Source: Candidatus Sulfidibacterium hydrothermale
GTDB taxonomy: Bacteria; Bacteroidota; Bacteroidia; Bacteroidales; F082
Reading direction: 5' to 3'
NCBI RefSeq assembly: GCF_020149915.1
Contig: NZ_CP083760.1
Location: 3,100,001 to 3,164,000, forward strand
Length of the DNA stretch: 64,000 bases
Below are positions 20,257 to 30,017 of this stretch, one piece after another. The notes beneath the pieces were generated by a model, which had not been told where the DNA came from, did not search any database, and saw only the letters and a program-made list of their open reading frames with translations. A program made the translations under genes and the position numbers. The number at the start of each line of letters is the position of its first letter. Positions within the stretch are counted from its first letter, which is position 1.

Positions 20257-21279
20257 ATGAACGAGAATCTGGATCCATCGGGAGCTGCATTAAGCAAAAT
20301 TGAAAAGGAAATTGAAAATGTCCTGCGACCGGGACGTTTTGAGAGTTTTGCCGGTCAGCCCCAGGTAGTGGAAAATCTGAAGATATTTGTTCAGGCTGCC
20401 CGCGAACGGGGCGAAGCCCTCGATCATGTTTTGCTACACGGTCCTCCGGGACTGGGCAAAACAACCCTGTCGCATATCATTGCCAACGAGCTGGAAGTGA
20501 ACATTATCACTTCGTCCGGGCCGGTATTGGACAAGCCCGGTGATTTGGCCGGATTGCTGACCAATCTTGAAGAAAATGATGTTTTGTTTATTGATGAAAT
20601 TCACCGGTTAAGTCCGGTGGTAGAAGAGTATTTGTACTCGGCCATGGAAGACTTCAAGATTGACATCATGATCGAAACCGGTCCCAATGCACGGTCGGTG
20701 CAAATCAGCCTGAACCCGTTTACCTTAGTGGGAGCCACTACGCGTTCCGGTTTGTTGACCGCTCCTTTGCGTTCACGATTTGGGATTACCTCGCGGCTGT
20801 CGTATTACACCACGCCGGTTTTGGCAGGCATTGTCAAACGTTCGGCTTCTATTTTACGTGTAAAAATTGATGATGACGCCGCACTGGAAATTGCCGGCAG
20901 AAGTCGCGGAACACCGCGTATTGCCAATTTACTGTTGCGCCGCGTACGCGATTTTGCCCAGATAAAAGGCAATGGAGTCATCGATATGGCCATATCAAAA
21001 CATGCGCTGGAAGCGTTGCATGTGGACCAGTATGGATTGGATGAAATGGACAACCGGATTTTATCCACCATCATTGACAAGTTTAAAGGCGGCCCTGTGG
21101 GCATCACCACCATTGCTACGGCTGTTGGCGAAGAAGCCGGCACCATCGAAGAAGTGTACGAACCTTTTCTGATCCAGGAAGGATACATCATGCGCACACC
21201 CCGCGGACGCGAAGCCACCGAACGCGCCTATCAGCATCTTGGAAAAACCAAACACCCGGAACAAGGAAATCTGTTTTAA
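20257..21279 (+). CDS. ruvB: Holliday junction branch migration helicase RuvB
   Basis: This 340-residue AAA+ protein has Walker A GPPGLGKT near residue 62, Walker B FIDEIHRL near 110, a sensor segment GATTRSGLL and a C-terminal winged helix ([14 protein letters not shown]). This is normal RuvB length and order. It forms the motor that drives branch migration with RuvA at recombination junctions. ruvA and ruvC are not adjacent here. It is divergent from the alcohol dehydrogenase gene and convergent with mreD. Confidence 0.97.
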   Translation: MNENLDPSGAALSKIEKEIENVLRPGRFESFAGQPQVVENLKIFVQAARERGEALDHVLLHGPPGLGKTTLSHIIANELEVNIITSSGPVLDKPGDLAGLLTNLEENDVLFIDEIHRLSPVVEEYLYSAMEDFKIDIMIETGPNARSVQISLNPFTLVGATTRSGLLTAPLRSRFGITSRLSYYTTPVLAGIVKRSASILRVKIDDDAALEIAGRSRGTPRIANLLLRRVRDFAQIKGNGVIDMAISKHALEALHVDQYGLDEMDNRILSTIIDKFKGGPVGITTIATAVGEEAGTIEEVYEPFLIQEGYIMRTPRGREATERAYQHLGKTKHPEQGNLF

Positions 21280-21332
21280 CTTCAAATCAAGCCACTGCGT
21301 TTTATATCCGGAACATTCTGGTGGAAACCCGG

Positions 21333-21857
21333 TTAAATTCTTCGTCTTTTTTTCCGGCGGGTAAAAAGCAATACCGTTACAAAAATAGCCAGGGTAGTCG
21401 CCAGCGTATTCAGGAAAACCTCGGTCATGGTTTGCATAAAATTATGGAAGCTAAACTCTTCCAGTAAAGTCAACGCAAACTGATGGAACAAGGCCAGCGT
21501 AAAAACATATTTCAGGAATCCCCACACGCCAAAAGTGGAAATCCCCGGCTCCTCGCCTTTCGGAAACTCTGTTCCCGAAAAATAAAAACGGATGACTCCC
21601 GGACGGGCATAAGCCATAAAGACTACGGCTGCTGCTTGTAATCCCAGCGTATTTTCAAAATAATCCACCGTCAGACCGGTAAAAAAGGCAAGCAACAATA
21701 AAACGGTTTTGTTGATATCCAACGGAAGCAACAGCACAAACAAAAGAAAAACATAAGGAATAATGTACCCGCCAAACTGCACCGTATCCAAAACCAGCAC
21801 CTGCAAAAGAATCAGCAGCACAAACCGCACAATATGCTTTACTACTCCACTATTCAT
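21333..21857 (-). CDS. mreD: Rod-shape-determining membrane protein MreD
   Basis: This 174-residue hydrophobic protein has about five membrane segments and a basic C-terminal tail (TRRKKRRRI). It is placed directly after mreC, overlapping its end by 8 bases. Sequence similarity within MreD is low, so the call rests mainly on topology and gene order. It would act in the elongasome with MreB and MreC. The usual next genes in this phylum (a PBP2-type transpeptidase and RodA) are missing. The convergent ruvB follows instead. Confidence 0.85.
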   Translation of the reverse strand: MNSGVVKHIVRFVLLILLQVLVLDTVQFGGYIIPYVFLLFVLLLPLDINKTVLLLLAFFTGLTVDYFENTLGLQAAAVVFMAYARPGVIRFYFSGTEFPKGEEPGISTFGVWGFLKYVFTLALFHQFALTLLEEFSFHNFMQTMTEVFLNTLATTLAIFVTVLLFTRRKKRRRI

Positions 21858-22668
21858 TGGCTGCTTCCTCCAATAATTTTATTTTTTCCTGTTTATCAAG
21901 GTTTTTGATAATGTAAACGTAATGCAGGCTGTTAAAATCGGTACTAAATTGCAGTTTGGCTTTGTTGAGGCTGTTGTTTTTACTTTTCTCGAACTGGCTG
22001 ACCACCCCAATATTTAATCCGGCCGGAAAAATAAACGAGTTGCCGCTGGTAACTATCGTATCACCTTTTTGCAGCTGAATGTGAGCCGGAATATCCACCA
22101 CTTCGCCGTCCATACCATAATCCTTATTCCAAATCACGTTCACCAGCTGGTCATTTTTCTTTATTCTCGCACTAATACGGGCATGCATGTTAAGCAACGA
22201 CATGGCAATGGAAAAATGCGGAGAAACCCCGATAATGATTCCGGCAATACCTTTATCGGAAATTACCCCCATTTCTTTTTGTATTCCCTGCTTACTTCCT
22301 TTGTCCAGCATGATAAAGTTATTCGTATGATTCACCGTATTACGAATGACTGTGGCCGGGATATAGAGATAGGAAGAATCTTTCGTTTGCCGGAAACTGC
22401 TGTCAGGCGCCAACATGGAAGCCAACAACATATTGTTCAGTCTGCCGTTTTCGGCCAACAGTTGCCGGTTTTCTTCTTTTAGATGAAAATAACCGGTTAT
22501 ATCGTGGAAAGCTTCGTAAACTGCGCCGGACACATCACTCACCGCGTGAAATCGGAGCATACGCTGGTAAGAATAGCTATTGCTGAGCATGGCAAAAGAA
22601 ATAACTTCCAGAATAATAAATAAACTGAAAAACTGATGCTTTAAGAAAAAGGTCAGCAGGTTACGCAT
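21850..22668 (-). CDS. mreC: Rod-shape-determining protein MreC
   Basis: This 272-residue protein has one N-terminal membrane anchor (FSLFIILEVISFAML), a short coiled coil (HLKEENRQLLAENGRL) and a beta-rich periplasmic domain (QGIQKEMGVISDKGIAGIIIGV), the standard MreC order. It scaffolds the cell-wall elongation complex in the periplasm. It is 19 bases downstream of mreB and overlaps mreD. Confidence 0.93.
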   Translation of the reverse strand: MRNLLTFFLKHQFFSLFIILEVISFAMLSNSYSYQRMLRFHAVSDVSGAVYEAFHDITGYFHLKEENRQLLAENGRLNNMLLASMLAPDSSFRQTKDSSYLYIPATVIRNTVNHTNNFIMLDKGSKQGIQKEMGVISDKGIAGIIIGVSPHFSIAMSLLNMHARISARIKKNDQLVNVIWNKDYGMDGEVVDIPAHIQLQKGDTIVTSGNSFIFPAGLNIGVVSQFEKSKNNSLNKAKLQFSTDFNSLHYVYIIKNLDKQEKIKLLEEAANE

Positions 22669-22687
22669 GCCATAATATCCTATTCAC

Positions 22688-23710
22688 TTATTTAATCAGG
22701 AAGGTAAATTTCTCAAAATTTTTCAGCGCAATACCGGTTCCGCGGGCTACAGCACGCAACGGATCTTCTGCCACATGTACCGGTAATTTTGTTTTTTGAT
22801 GAATCCGTTTATCCAGTCCGCGTAACAAAGACCCGCCACCGGCAAGATAAATTCCTGTCCGGTAAATGTCGGCTGAAAGCTCCGGAGGCGTATTTTCCAA
22901 TGCGTTGAGCACCGCGGCTTCTACTTTGGAAATGGACTTGTCAAGACAAGTAGCTATTTCTTTGTAATTCACCGTGATTTCTTTCGGAATTCCGGTAAGC
23001 ATATCCCGGCCGTGTACGGCATAATCGTCCGGCGGATTTTCCAGATCGGTAAGGGCAGCTCCTACTTCTATTTTTATTCTTTCGGCAGTACGTTCACCAA
23101 TATTGATGTTATGCTGCTTACGCATGTATTCTTCAATGTCCGCGTTGAAATCATCACCGGCGATCCGGATGGAGGTATTGTTCACAATACCGCCAAGGGC
23201 AATCACCGCAATTTCGCTGGTTCCGCCACCAATGTCAATAATCATGTTTCCGGTAGGTTCCAACACATCGATACCAATACCGATAGCAGCAGCCATGGGT
23301 TCATGAATCAGCTTGATTTCTTTGGCTCCGGCTTGTTCTGCCGAATCTTTTACAGCCCGTTCTTCCACTTCTGTAATTCCCGAGGGGATACAAATCACCA
23401 TTTTCAATGCCGGAGGGAAAATAGACCCTTTAATGCCTATCATTTTGATCATTTCACGAATCATATACTCCGCCGATTGAAAATCGGCAATCACGCCATC
23501 GCGCAACGGACGAATGGTTTTGATGTTGTCATGCGTTTTTCCATGCATCAGCATGGCTTTTTTCCCTACGGCAATAATTTTTCCCGTATCCCGCTCCAGT
23601 GCCACAATAGAAGGTTCGTCCACCACCACTTTATCGTTATAAATAATCACGGTGTTGGCCGTTCCAAGGTCTATGGCAATCTCTTTTGTTAAAAATGAAA
23701 ACAGGCCCAT
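22688..23710 (-). CDS. mreB: Cell-shape actin homologue MreB
   Basis: At 340 residues this is full length. It shows the MreB N-terminus MGLFSFLTKEIAIDLGTANT with the phosphate-1 loop, the phosphate-2 motif MIIDIGGGTSEIAVI and the late loop YLAGGGSLLRGLD. It polymerises on the inner membrane and guides wall synthesis. The frame is open 22 codons further upstream, but the extra sequence lacks similarity and overlaps the -7 box, so the ATG at 23710 is used. It is the first gene of mreBCD. Confidence 0.96.
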   Translation of the reverse strand: MGLFSFLTKEIAIDLGTANTVIIYNDKVVVDEPSIVALERDTGKIIAVGKKAMLMHGKTHDNIKTIRPLRDGVIADFQSAEYMIREMIKMIGIKGSIFPPALKMVICIPSGITEVEERAVKDSAEQAGAKEIKLIHEPMAAAIGIGIDVLEPTGNMIIDIGGGTSEIAVIALGGIVNNTSIRIAGDDFNADIEEYMRKQHNINIGERTAERIKIEVGAALTDLENPPDDYAVHGRDMLTGIPKEITVNYKEIATCLDKSISKVEAAVLNALENTPPELSADIYRTGIYLAGGGSLLRGLDKRIHQKTKLPVHVAEDPLRAVARGTGIALKNFEKFTFLIK

Positions 23711-23742
23711 GTTTTTACTCTCCCTTTTTGATATTTCTTTTG

Positions 23743-23750
23743 CAAAGATA
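23743..23750 (-). promoter_or_regulatory. -7 box of mreBCD
   Basis: On the minus strand TATCTTTG(C) matches TAnnTTTG and lies in the 43-base gap after purH. mreBCD therefore probably has its own start of transcription even though purH is just upstream in the same direction. Confidence 0.55.
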
Positions 23751-23753
23751 TAG

Positions 23754-25268
23754 TTAATGTTTAAAATGACGCACACCGGTAAAAACCATGCTCACCTGAT
23801 GCTGGTTACAATAAGCGATTGAATCTTTATCCCGGATGGAACCGCCAGGCTGAATAACGGCCGTAATTCCCGCTTTATGAGCAATCTCCACCGAATCGGC
23901 AAAAGGGAAGAAAGCATCGGAAGCCATCACCGCTCCTTTTAGCGAAAGATTAAAAGAATTGGCTTTTTCAATGGCATGACGCAGTGCATCTACTCGCGAA
24001 GTCTGGCCGGTACCCGATCCTAACAGCTGTTTGTTTTTGGCCAGTACAATGGCGTTGCTCTTGGTATGTTTTACAATTTTATTGGCAAAAAGCAGATCTT
24101 CTATTTCCAGCGGCGTCGGAGCTGTTTCCGTTTTGACTTCCAGATCGGCTTCGGTTTCGGTCACCCGGTCAGCATCCTGCCACAACACGCCATTCAATAC
24201 CGAACGGAATTGTTCACCGGGAAAAGCATGTGATTTTTGCCGGAGAATAATCCGGTTTTTCTTGGATTGCAACAACTCCAAAGCTCCGGGCGAATAACCC
24301 GGTGCCAAAATTATTTCAAAGAAAATTTTATTGATCTCGGCAGCGGTTTCCGTATCTACCGGACGGTTGGTCACCAGTACCCCGCCAAAAGCCGAAACCG
24401 GATCACCGGCCAGGGCATCTTTCCAGGCTTCGGTCAGGTTTTCACGACAGGCCAGCCCACAGGCATTATTATGTTTGATTACGGCAAAAGTAGTTTCTTC
24501 AAAATCATCGATCAGATGGATGGCCGCATCCAGATCCTGCAAGTTGTTATAGGAAATGGCTTTCCCGTGCAACTGTTCAAAAACGCGATCCATATCGCCA
24601 TAAAAAAGTCCTTTTTGATGCGGGTTTTCTCCGTAACGCAAGGTATGAACATTCCGAATGCTTTTTTTAAACGAATGGATCCGCCCGGGATTCATCCAGT
24701 GAAAAATAGCCGTATCGTAGTGCGAACTCATATCAAAAGCAGCGGCAGCAAAATAGCGGCGGTCGTCAAGCGAAGTTTCCCCGTTTTTCTCTTCCAGCAA
24801 AGCAAGTAACTCCGGAGCCATCTCCAGCGAAGGAACCACCAATACATCATGGTAATTTTTAGCCGCAGCCCGGATCAGGGCAATTCCCCCGATATCTATT
24901 TTTTCGATGATCTCGTTCCGGTCGTGTGTATTTTTCAGGGTTTCTTCAAAAGGATACAGGTCAACCATCACCAAATCAAAAGTAGGAATGGCATACTGTT
25001 GTAACTGTTGTTGATCCGATTCGTTCTCGCTACGTGCCAGAATTCCTCCGAAAACTTTCGGATGCAGGGTTTTTACCCGTCCGCCTAAAATGGCAGGATA
25101 ATCGGTCAACGATTCAACGGTTTTTGCAGAAAAACCGTTTTGAGTAATAAAATCATACGTTCCGCCTGTGGAATAAAGCGTAACATCGAGACGGTTTAAC
25201 TTCTCTAATACCGGAAGGAGTCCGTCTTTGTGATAAACCGAAATTAACGCGGTTTTGATTTTTTTCAC
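23754..25268 (-). CDS. purH: Bifunctional AICAR transformylase / IMP cyclohydrolase
   Basis: This 504-residue protein performs the last two steps of purine synthesis, from AICAR to IMP. The N-terminal IMP cyclohydrolase domain (about 1-190) has the MGS-like fold (KTALISVYHKDGL, LYSTGGTYDFI). The transformylase domain follows, with RYGENPHQKG, VIKHNNACG, a KHTKSNAIV segment and GSGTGQTSRVDA. The combination is the standard PurH architecture. It lies upstream of mreBCD, an order known from other Bacteroidota. Confidence 0.96.
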   Translation of the reverse strand: MKKIKTALISVYHKDGLLPVLEKLNRLDVTLYSTGGTYDFITQNGFSAKTVESLTDYPAILGGRVKTLHPKVFGGILARSENESDQQQLQQYAIPTFDLVMVDLYPFEETLKNTHDRNEIIEKIDIGGIALIRAAAKNYHDVLVVPSLEMAPELLALLEEKNGETSLDDRRYFAAAAFDMSSHYDTAIFHWMNPGRIHSFKKSIRNVHTLRYGENPHQKGLFYGDMDRVFEQLHGKAISYNNLQDLDAAIHLIDDFEETTFAVIKHNNACGLACRENLTEAWKDALAGDPVSAFGGVLVTNRPVDTETAAEINKIFFEIILAPGYSPGALELLQSKKNRIILRQKSHAFPGEQFRSVLNGVLWQDADRVTETEADLEVKTETAPTPLEIEDLLFANKIVKHTKSNAIVLAKNKQLLGSGTGQTSRVDALRHAIEKANSFNLSLKGAVMASDAFFPFADSVEIAHKAGITAVIQPGGSIRDKDSIAYCNQHQVSMVFTGVRHFKH

Positions 25269-25355
25269 AACTGTTTTGTTTTTAATTGATTACGATGAAT
25301 AAAAAGCGTTACATTTTCTTTTTGCAAAATACAATGAAATGATGAATTTTTCCTT

Positions 25356-25363
25356 TATTTTTG
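25356..25363 (+). promoter_or_regulatory. -7 box upstream of the 25417 permease gene
   Basis: TATTTTTG matches TAnnTTTG, 53 bases before the GTG start. The -33 element is not clear. Confidence 0.4.
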
Positions 25364-25416
25364 AAAATATATTTTTCGCATAAAAGTAAAACCCTGATTT
25401 CTGTAAAACAAAAAAG

Positions 25417-26658
25417 GTGAAAGTTCTGAAATTAGTGTACGAGAGTTTGGTGTTTGCCTACAAAGCACTGGTAATTAACAAAGTGAGAGCATTACTTTCG
25501 CTGTTGGGGATCACCATTGGTATTTTTTCCATTATCTCGGTTTTCACCGTATTCGACAGTTTGCAATCCAACATCAAAAGCGAAATCAATTCGCTGGGAA
25601 GTAACGTGCTGTTTATTCAGAAATGGCCCTGGGTAATGGGCAGAAAGATCGCTTGGTGGAAATACTTTCAACGGCCCCAGCCTACGTTACAGGAAATGAA
25701 AGAAATCCTGAAACGAAGTTCCACAGTAGCCGATGCCACATTTATGTACGCTGTACAACGGAATGTGTATAATGGCGACAATTACATGGAGGATGTCACC
25801 ATCATGGCCGTTTCGTACGACTATAACAAAGTGATGCCTTTTGACCTTCAGGAGGGACGGTATTTCACGCAGGGCGAATGTTTAGGAGGAAGAAACCTGG
25901 CTATTATCGGGGCTGATATCGCCAAAAATATTTTTCCGCACAGCGATCCGGTAGGACAACAAATTAAAATTTTCGGTCGCAAGCTGGATGTCATCGGTGT
26001 CATCAAAAAGAAAGGAGAAGATATTTTCGGCAATTCATCAGACGACCGTGTCATTGTTCCGGTCATGTTTGCCAACAGTCTGGTCAATCCTAAAAACATC
26101 AACTGCAGCATTATTGTTATTTCCAAACCTTACGTCAGCGTAGAAGCCATGAAAGAGGAGCTGACCGGGATTATGCGTTCCATTCGGAAACTGAAACCCC
26201 GTGCCGATAACAATTTTACCATTAACCAAACCGACATCATCAACAAAGGATTCGATTCGCTTTTCCGGATTATTGCGCTGGTCAGCTGGATTATCGGTGG
26301 TTTCTCCCTGCTGGTCGGTGGTTTTGGCATTGCCAATATTATGTTTGTATCGGTAAAAGAGCGGACCAACCAAATCGGGATTCAAAAATCATTGGGCGCC
26401 AAAAAGTATTTCATTTTACTCCAGTTTCTTTTCGAAGCTGTTTTTCTTTCCATCGCCGGAGGATTGGTCGGATTGCTCATTGTTTTTCTTCTCAGCTACG
26501 GAGCTTCTTCTCTCCTTGGGTTCAAATTGATCCTCTCGCTAAAAAATATTGTTGTAGGGATTGGCGTTTCTGCCTTTATCGGTATTGTATCCGGTTTTAT
26601 TCCGGCCTGGAGTGCTTCACGACTGGATCCGGTGGAGGCTATCCGGTCGAATTTTTAA
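25417..26658 (+). CDS. MacB/FtsX-type ABC transporter permease (orphan)
   Basis: This 413-residue permease has an N-terminal helix (LSLLGITIGIFSIISVFTV), a periplasmic MacB_PCD-like domain (about 45-265) and three C-terminal helices with the FtsX-type KERTNQIGIQKSLGA cytoplasmic loop. It ends with the usual DPVEAIRSNF. The start codon is GTG. It lacks an ATPase domain and no ATPase gene is adjacent. The next plus-strand gene, an adaptor at 28703, may be its partner, but a reversed CLC gene lies between. The substrate is unknown. MacB-type machines move lipoproteins, peptides or drugs. Confidence 0.88.
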   Translation: MKVLKLVYESLVFAYKALVINKVRALLSLLGITIGIFSIISVFTVFDSLQSNIKSEINSLGSNVLFIQKWPWVMGRKIAWWKYFQRPQPTLQEMKEILKRSSTVADATFMYAVQRNVYNGDNYMEDVTIMAVSYDYNKVMPFDLQEGRYFTQGECLGGRNLAIIGADIAKNIFPHSDPVGQQIKIFGRKLDVIGVIKKKGEDIFGNSSDDRVIVPVMFANSLVNPKNINCSIIVISKPYVSVEAMKEELTGIMRSIRKLKPRADNNFTINQTDIINKGFDSLFRIIALVSWIIGGFSLLVGGFGIANIMFVSVKERTNQIGIQKSLGAKKYFILLQFLFEAVFLSIAGGLVGLLIVFLLSYGASSLLGFKLILSLKNIVVGIGVSAFIGIVSGFIPAWSASRLDPVEAIRSNF

Positions 26659-26666
26659 CTTAGAAA

Positions 26667-28439
26667 CTATTCGTCCGAGAACTCTTTGAGCAATTTCCGG
26701 TACTGTGAGAAAACCTGCGCCCGCGATACAAACCCCAGATATTTTCCGTCTTTGATCACCGGCAGATTAAAGTTTCCTGAATCCTGGAATTTTTTGGTGA
26801 CTTCTTCCATGGTATCGTCCGGGCTCACCAGCGGTTCGGGCATGTACATCAACTCATCCACTTTAATTTTATCGTACAATTCTGGCTTGAAAATAATATT
26901 GCGAATGTCGTTCATGAAGATGATACCCTGAAAGTTATTATCGTCATCGACTACCGCTACAATATTTCGCTCAGAGTTAGCCAAAACATGAACCAAATCG
27001 CCCAGTGTTGCATTTTTGTTGATGGTTTTAAAGTTGGTTTCGATCAATGGAGAAACCCGCATCATCTGCAAAACGGCTTTATCCTTGTGGTGAGTCATCA
27101 GTTCGCCTTTCTCAGCCAGCCGTTTGGTATAAATCGAATGTGTTTCGAACAGACTGATGGTCAGATAAGAAAAGATGGCGGTAAAAATCAATGGAGCAAA
27201 CAGCTGATAGCTTCCGGTAAACTCGGCCACAAGAAAAATTCCGGTAAGCGGCGCATGCATCACTCCGGCCATTACTCCGGCCATTCCCACCAGTCCCATA
27301 TTTTTTTCCGGCACCGAAACAAAAGGCAACAGGTTTACCATCTTGGCAAAAAATACGCCGGCTACTCCCCCCATGAACAACGAAGGAGCAAAAATACCCC
27401 CAACACCGCCGCTGGCACCGGTAGTAGCCATTGCGATGACCTTAAAGATCATGATCAAAAACAAAAGGAGCAAGATGTGGGTAATCCTGCCGGACGACGG
27501 CATGACACTCTGGTTAATCAGGCTTCCGCCCTGACCGGAGATAAGCTGCCGTAAAAATTCGTAACCTTCACCATAAATTGACGGGAAAATGAAAATAATT
27601 ACTCCGATGGCCAGTCCGCCAATCAACACTTTTTCACTGTCTTTTTTCAGTTTTCCCATTAAATCTTCAATCAGGAAAGTAGTACGGTTAAAATAAAGCG
27701 AAACCAAACCGGTAAAAATTCCGAGCAAAGCATAAAAAGGCAGGTTGTTGACATCGTACATCCGGTCGAGATGAATGGAAAACAGCACCCCGTTTCCCAT
27801 CAGAAAATAAGCCATGGTTGCCCCCGAAACAGCAGAAATCAGAATAGGGATCAGGCTGGCCATGGTCAGGTCAATCATTAAAATCTCCAATGAAAAAACG
27901 GTAGCCGCAATCGGCGCTTTAAAAATACCGGCCAGTGCTCCGCTGGCTCCTGCGCCCACCAAAATAATTACCGTTTTCCGGCTCATGTGGAATTTTCGTC
28001 CCAAAAAAGAGCCGATGGCCCCGCCGGTTAAAACAATCGGGGCTTCAAAACCCATAGAGCCTCCAAACGTGATGGTGAAAATACTGGCCACCATAGAGGA
28101 ATACAAGTTGTGCGACCGAATTTTGCCAAACCGTTTGGAAATGGCATGCAACACAATACTCACCCCGTGCGAAAGGTTGGCTTTCACCACATATTTGGTA
28201 AACAAAACCGTGAGGGTTAAACCGATAACCGGCAATCCGAGATATACATAATACCCGGTCCCAAAATCAAAACCGCGGGTTACCCACTGGTGGGTATAAT
28301 AGGCAATATTTTTCAGAATAACGGCTGACAAACCGCCCCAGACGCCGATAATCACACTCAGCAAGAGCACATCCCCGTGCAGTTGCCGGTTATGAATACT
28401 GGTTAATGGTTTTTTCAATAATTTATGATAAAAATCCAT
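26667..28439 (-). CDS. CLC chloride channel/antiporter with two CBS domains
   Basis: This 590-residue protein has the CLC membrane core (to about residue 430), with a GFEAPIVLTG segment that keeps the gating glutamate position (Glu148 of E. coli ClcA) and GGVGGIFAPSLFMGG. Two CBS domains (about 450-585) follow. The first selectivity motif GSGIP is replaced by SHGVS, so anion selectivity may differ from classical ClcA. CBS domains commonly bind adenine nucleotides. It is convergent with the permease gene (8-base gap). Confidence 0.9.
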   Translation of the reverse strand: MDFYHKLLKKPLTSIHNRQLHGDVLLLSVIIGVWGGLSAVILKNIAYYTHQWVTRGFDFGTGYYVYLGLPVIGLTLTVLFTKYVVKANLSHGVSIVLHAISKRFGKIRSHNLYSSMVASIFTITFGGSMGFEAPIVLTGGAIGSFLGRKFHMSRKTVIILVGAGASGALAGIFKAPIAATVFSLEILMIDLTMASLIPILISAVSGATMAYFLMGNGVLFSIHLDRMYDVNNLPFYALLGIFTGLVSLYFNRTTFLIEDLMGKLKKDSEKVLIGGLAIGVIIFIFPSIYGEGYEFLRQLISGQGGSLINQSVMPSSGRITHILLLLFLIMIFKVIAMATTGASGGVGGIFAPSLFMGGVAGVFFAKMVNLLPFVSVPEKNMGLVGMAGVMAGVMHAPLTGIFLVAEFTGSYQLFAPLIFTAIFSYLTISLFETHSIYTKRLAEKGELMTHHKDKAVLQMMRVSPLIETNFKTINKNATLGDLVHVLANSERNIVAVVDDDNNFQGIIFMNDIRNIIFKPELYDKIKVDELMYMPEPLVSPDDTMEEVTKKFQDSGNFNLPVIKDGKYLGFVSRAQVFSQYRKLLKEFSDE

Positions 28440-28458
28440 CTTTTTTGTTTAACCGCCG

Positions 28459-28466
28459 CAAAAATA
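28459..28466 (-). promoter_or_regulatory. -7 box of the CLC gene
   Basis: On the minus strand TATTTTTG(C) matches TAnnTTTG, 19 bases before the start codon. Confidence 0.5.
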
Positions 28467-28645
28467 ATCATATTCCTGTGCTGTTGTACGATATACTTAT
28501 TCTAAATTATCACATTTTTTCGTGTACCGTAAGAAAAAGTAAACCAACATGATAAATCTTTGTATTCTTTTTTCTGAAAATAAACCGGGAAGCCTTTTTT
28601 CTGCAAACCCGGAAGAAAAATCAAAGTTGTTTTATTTTTTCTGAA

Positions 28646-28674
28646 TTGCCAAAACTTGTGTAAATTTACCTTTT
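28646..28674 (+). promoter_or_regulatory. Candidate promoter of the 28703 adaptor gene
   Basis: TTG (28646-28648) lies 18 bases before TACCTTTT (28667-28674). The second element has one mismatch to TAnnTTTG. The spacing fits the known 17-23 bases. Confidence 0.4.
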
Positions 28675-28702
28675 TTTAAACGGCTTTCTGCATTCAACAA
28701 AC

Positions 28703-29944
28703 ATGAAAAAAAGTTATTGGTACTTTATCGGCATTTTTGTATTTGCCCTGTTGATTTGGTTTTTTACCCGTACCGGAAACAGTGAAAAAACCGTAATTCA
28801 GGTTCCGGTAAAATATGGCCGGTTTGTCATCAGCGTGACCACGACAGGAGAACTGGAAGCCCGGAGCAATGAGAAGATTCATGGTCCGAATCCTTCTGCC
28901 CTGCGTAACGCCCGGATTTGGCAATACCGCATCGAAAAAATTGTTCCGGACGGAACCGTGGTGGATTCCGGCGACTGGGTAGCCAATCTTGACCGGAGCG
29001 ATTTGGCCAATAAAATCAAAGATCAGGAGCTGGATGTGGAAAAGCTGCGGATGCAGTACACCAAAACCCAACTGGATACAGCCATAACTTTACGCGATGC
29101 CCGCGATGCGCTGGTCAACATGAAATATGCCCTGGAAAACAAACAAATCATTGTGCAACAATCTATTTATGAACCGCCTGCCACACAGCGACAGGTAAAG
29201 CTGGATCTTGAAAAAGCCCAACGCACGTACAAACAAGCCAAAGAAAATTATATCCTGAAAAGTGAAAAAGCCAGGGCCAACATGAAAGAAGTACAGGCCC
29301 AGCTCAGCAAGGCTGAACGAAAACTGAATGAGCTGAATAAGCTAAACAGCGAATTTGTTATTTATGCTCCCAAAGCCGGCATGGTTATTTACAAAAGAAA
29401 CTGGGAAGGAAAAAAACAGGGAGCCGGTTCACAGGTTTCCACCTGGGATAATGTGGTAGCCATTCTGCCTGATTTAAGTGCCATGAACAGCAAAACTTAC
29501 GTGAATGAAATCGACATCAGCAAAGTAAAAAAGGGACAAAAAGCCATTGTCAGCACCGATGCTTTTCCGGATAAAAAATTTACCGGGATAGTTACAGAAG
29601 TGGCAAACATCGGGCAACAAATGAAAAATTCCAACGCCAAAGTATTTGAGGTCATCATTCAGTTGAATGGAAACGATTCGGTCCTGCGTCCGGCGATGAC
29701 AACTAAAAATCAAATTATTACCGATGTCATCGATTCGGTCCTGTACATTCCGGTGGAATGTGTACACAACAACGACTCCATCAGTTATGTTTTTACTGAT
29801 GGTTATAAGCAGCAGGTACTTACCGGAAAAAGCAACGATGAAGACATTATCATCCGGAAAGGATTACACAAGGGGGAAGAAGTTTATCTTTACCCACCTG
29901 AAGGAGCCGAAAAATGGAAAATCCGCTTTCTTCATAAAAAATAA
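28703..29944 (+). CDS. HlyD/MacA-type periplasmic adaptor
   Basis: This 413-residue membrane-fusion protein has an N-terminal anchor (residues 5-22), a lipoyl/barrel-sandwich half (IEKIVPDGTVVDSGDWVA), a long helical hairpin (about 105-215, rich in Glu, Lys and Gln), a second lipoyl half (YAPKAGMVIYKRNW) and beta-barrel domains. It would link an inner-membrane pump to an outer-membrane duct. It lacks adjacent pump or duct genes. The closest candidate partner is the permease at 25417. A small secreted protein follows after about 70 bases. Confidence 0.88.
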   Translation: MKKSYWYFIGIFVFALLIWFFTRTGNSEKTVIQVPVKYGRFVISVTTTGELEARSNEKIHGPNPSALRNARIWQYRIEKIVPDGTVVDSGDWVANLDRSDLANKIKDQELDVEKLRMQYTKTQLDTAITLRDARDALVNMKYALENKQIIVQQSIYEPPATQRQVKLDLEKAQRTYKQAKENYILKSEKARANMKEVQAQLSKAERKLNELNKLNSEFVIYAPKAGMVIYKRNWEGKKQGAGSQVSTWDNVVAILPDLSAMNSKTYVNEIDISKVKKGQKAIVSTDAFPDKKFTGIVTEVANIGQQMKNSNAKVFEVIIQLNGNDSVLRPAMTTKNQIITDVIDSVLYIPVECVHNNDSISYVFTDGYKQQVLTGKSNDEDIIIRKGLHKGEEVYLYPPEGAEKWKIRFLHKK

Positions 29945-30017
29945 AAACCGGTATCAAAAAACAAATCACTGTTTAATAAATATTTTTTCAAGGTTTCACT
30001 TTAAAAATTAGTGCATT

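Noticed and set aside
23711-23776. Upstream extension of mreB
   Set aside because: It crosses the -7 box and adds residues unlike MreB. The ATG at 23710 begins the conserved sequence.
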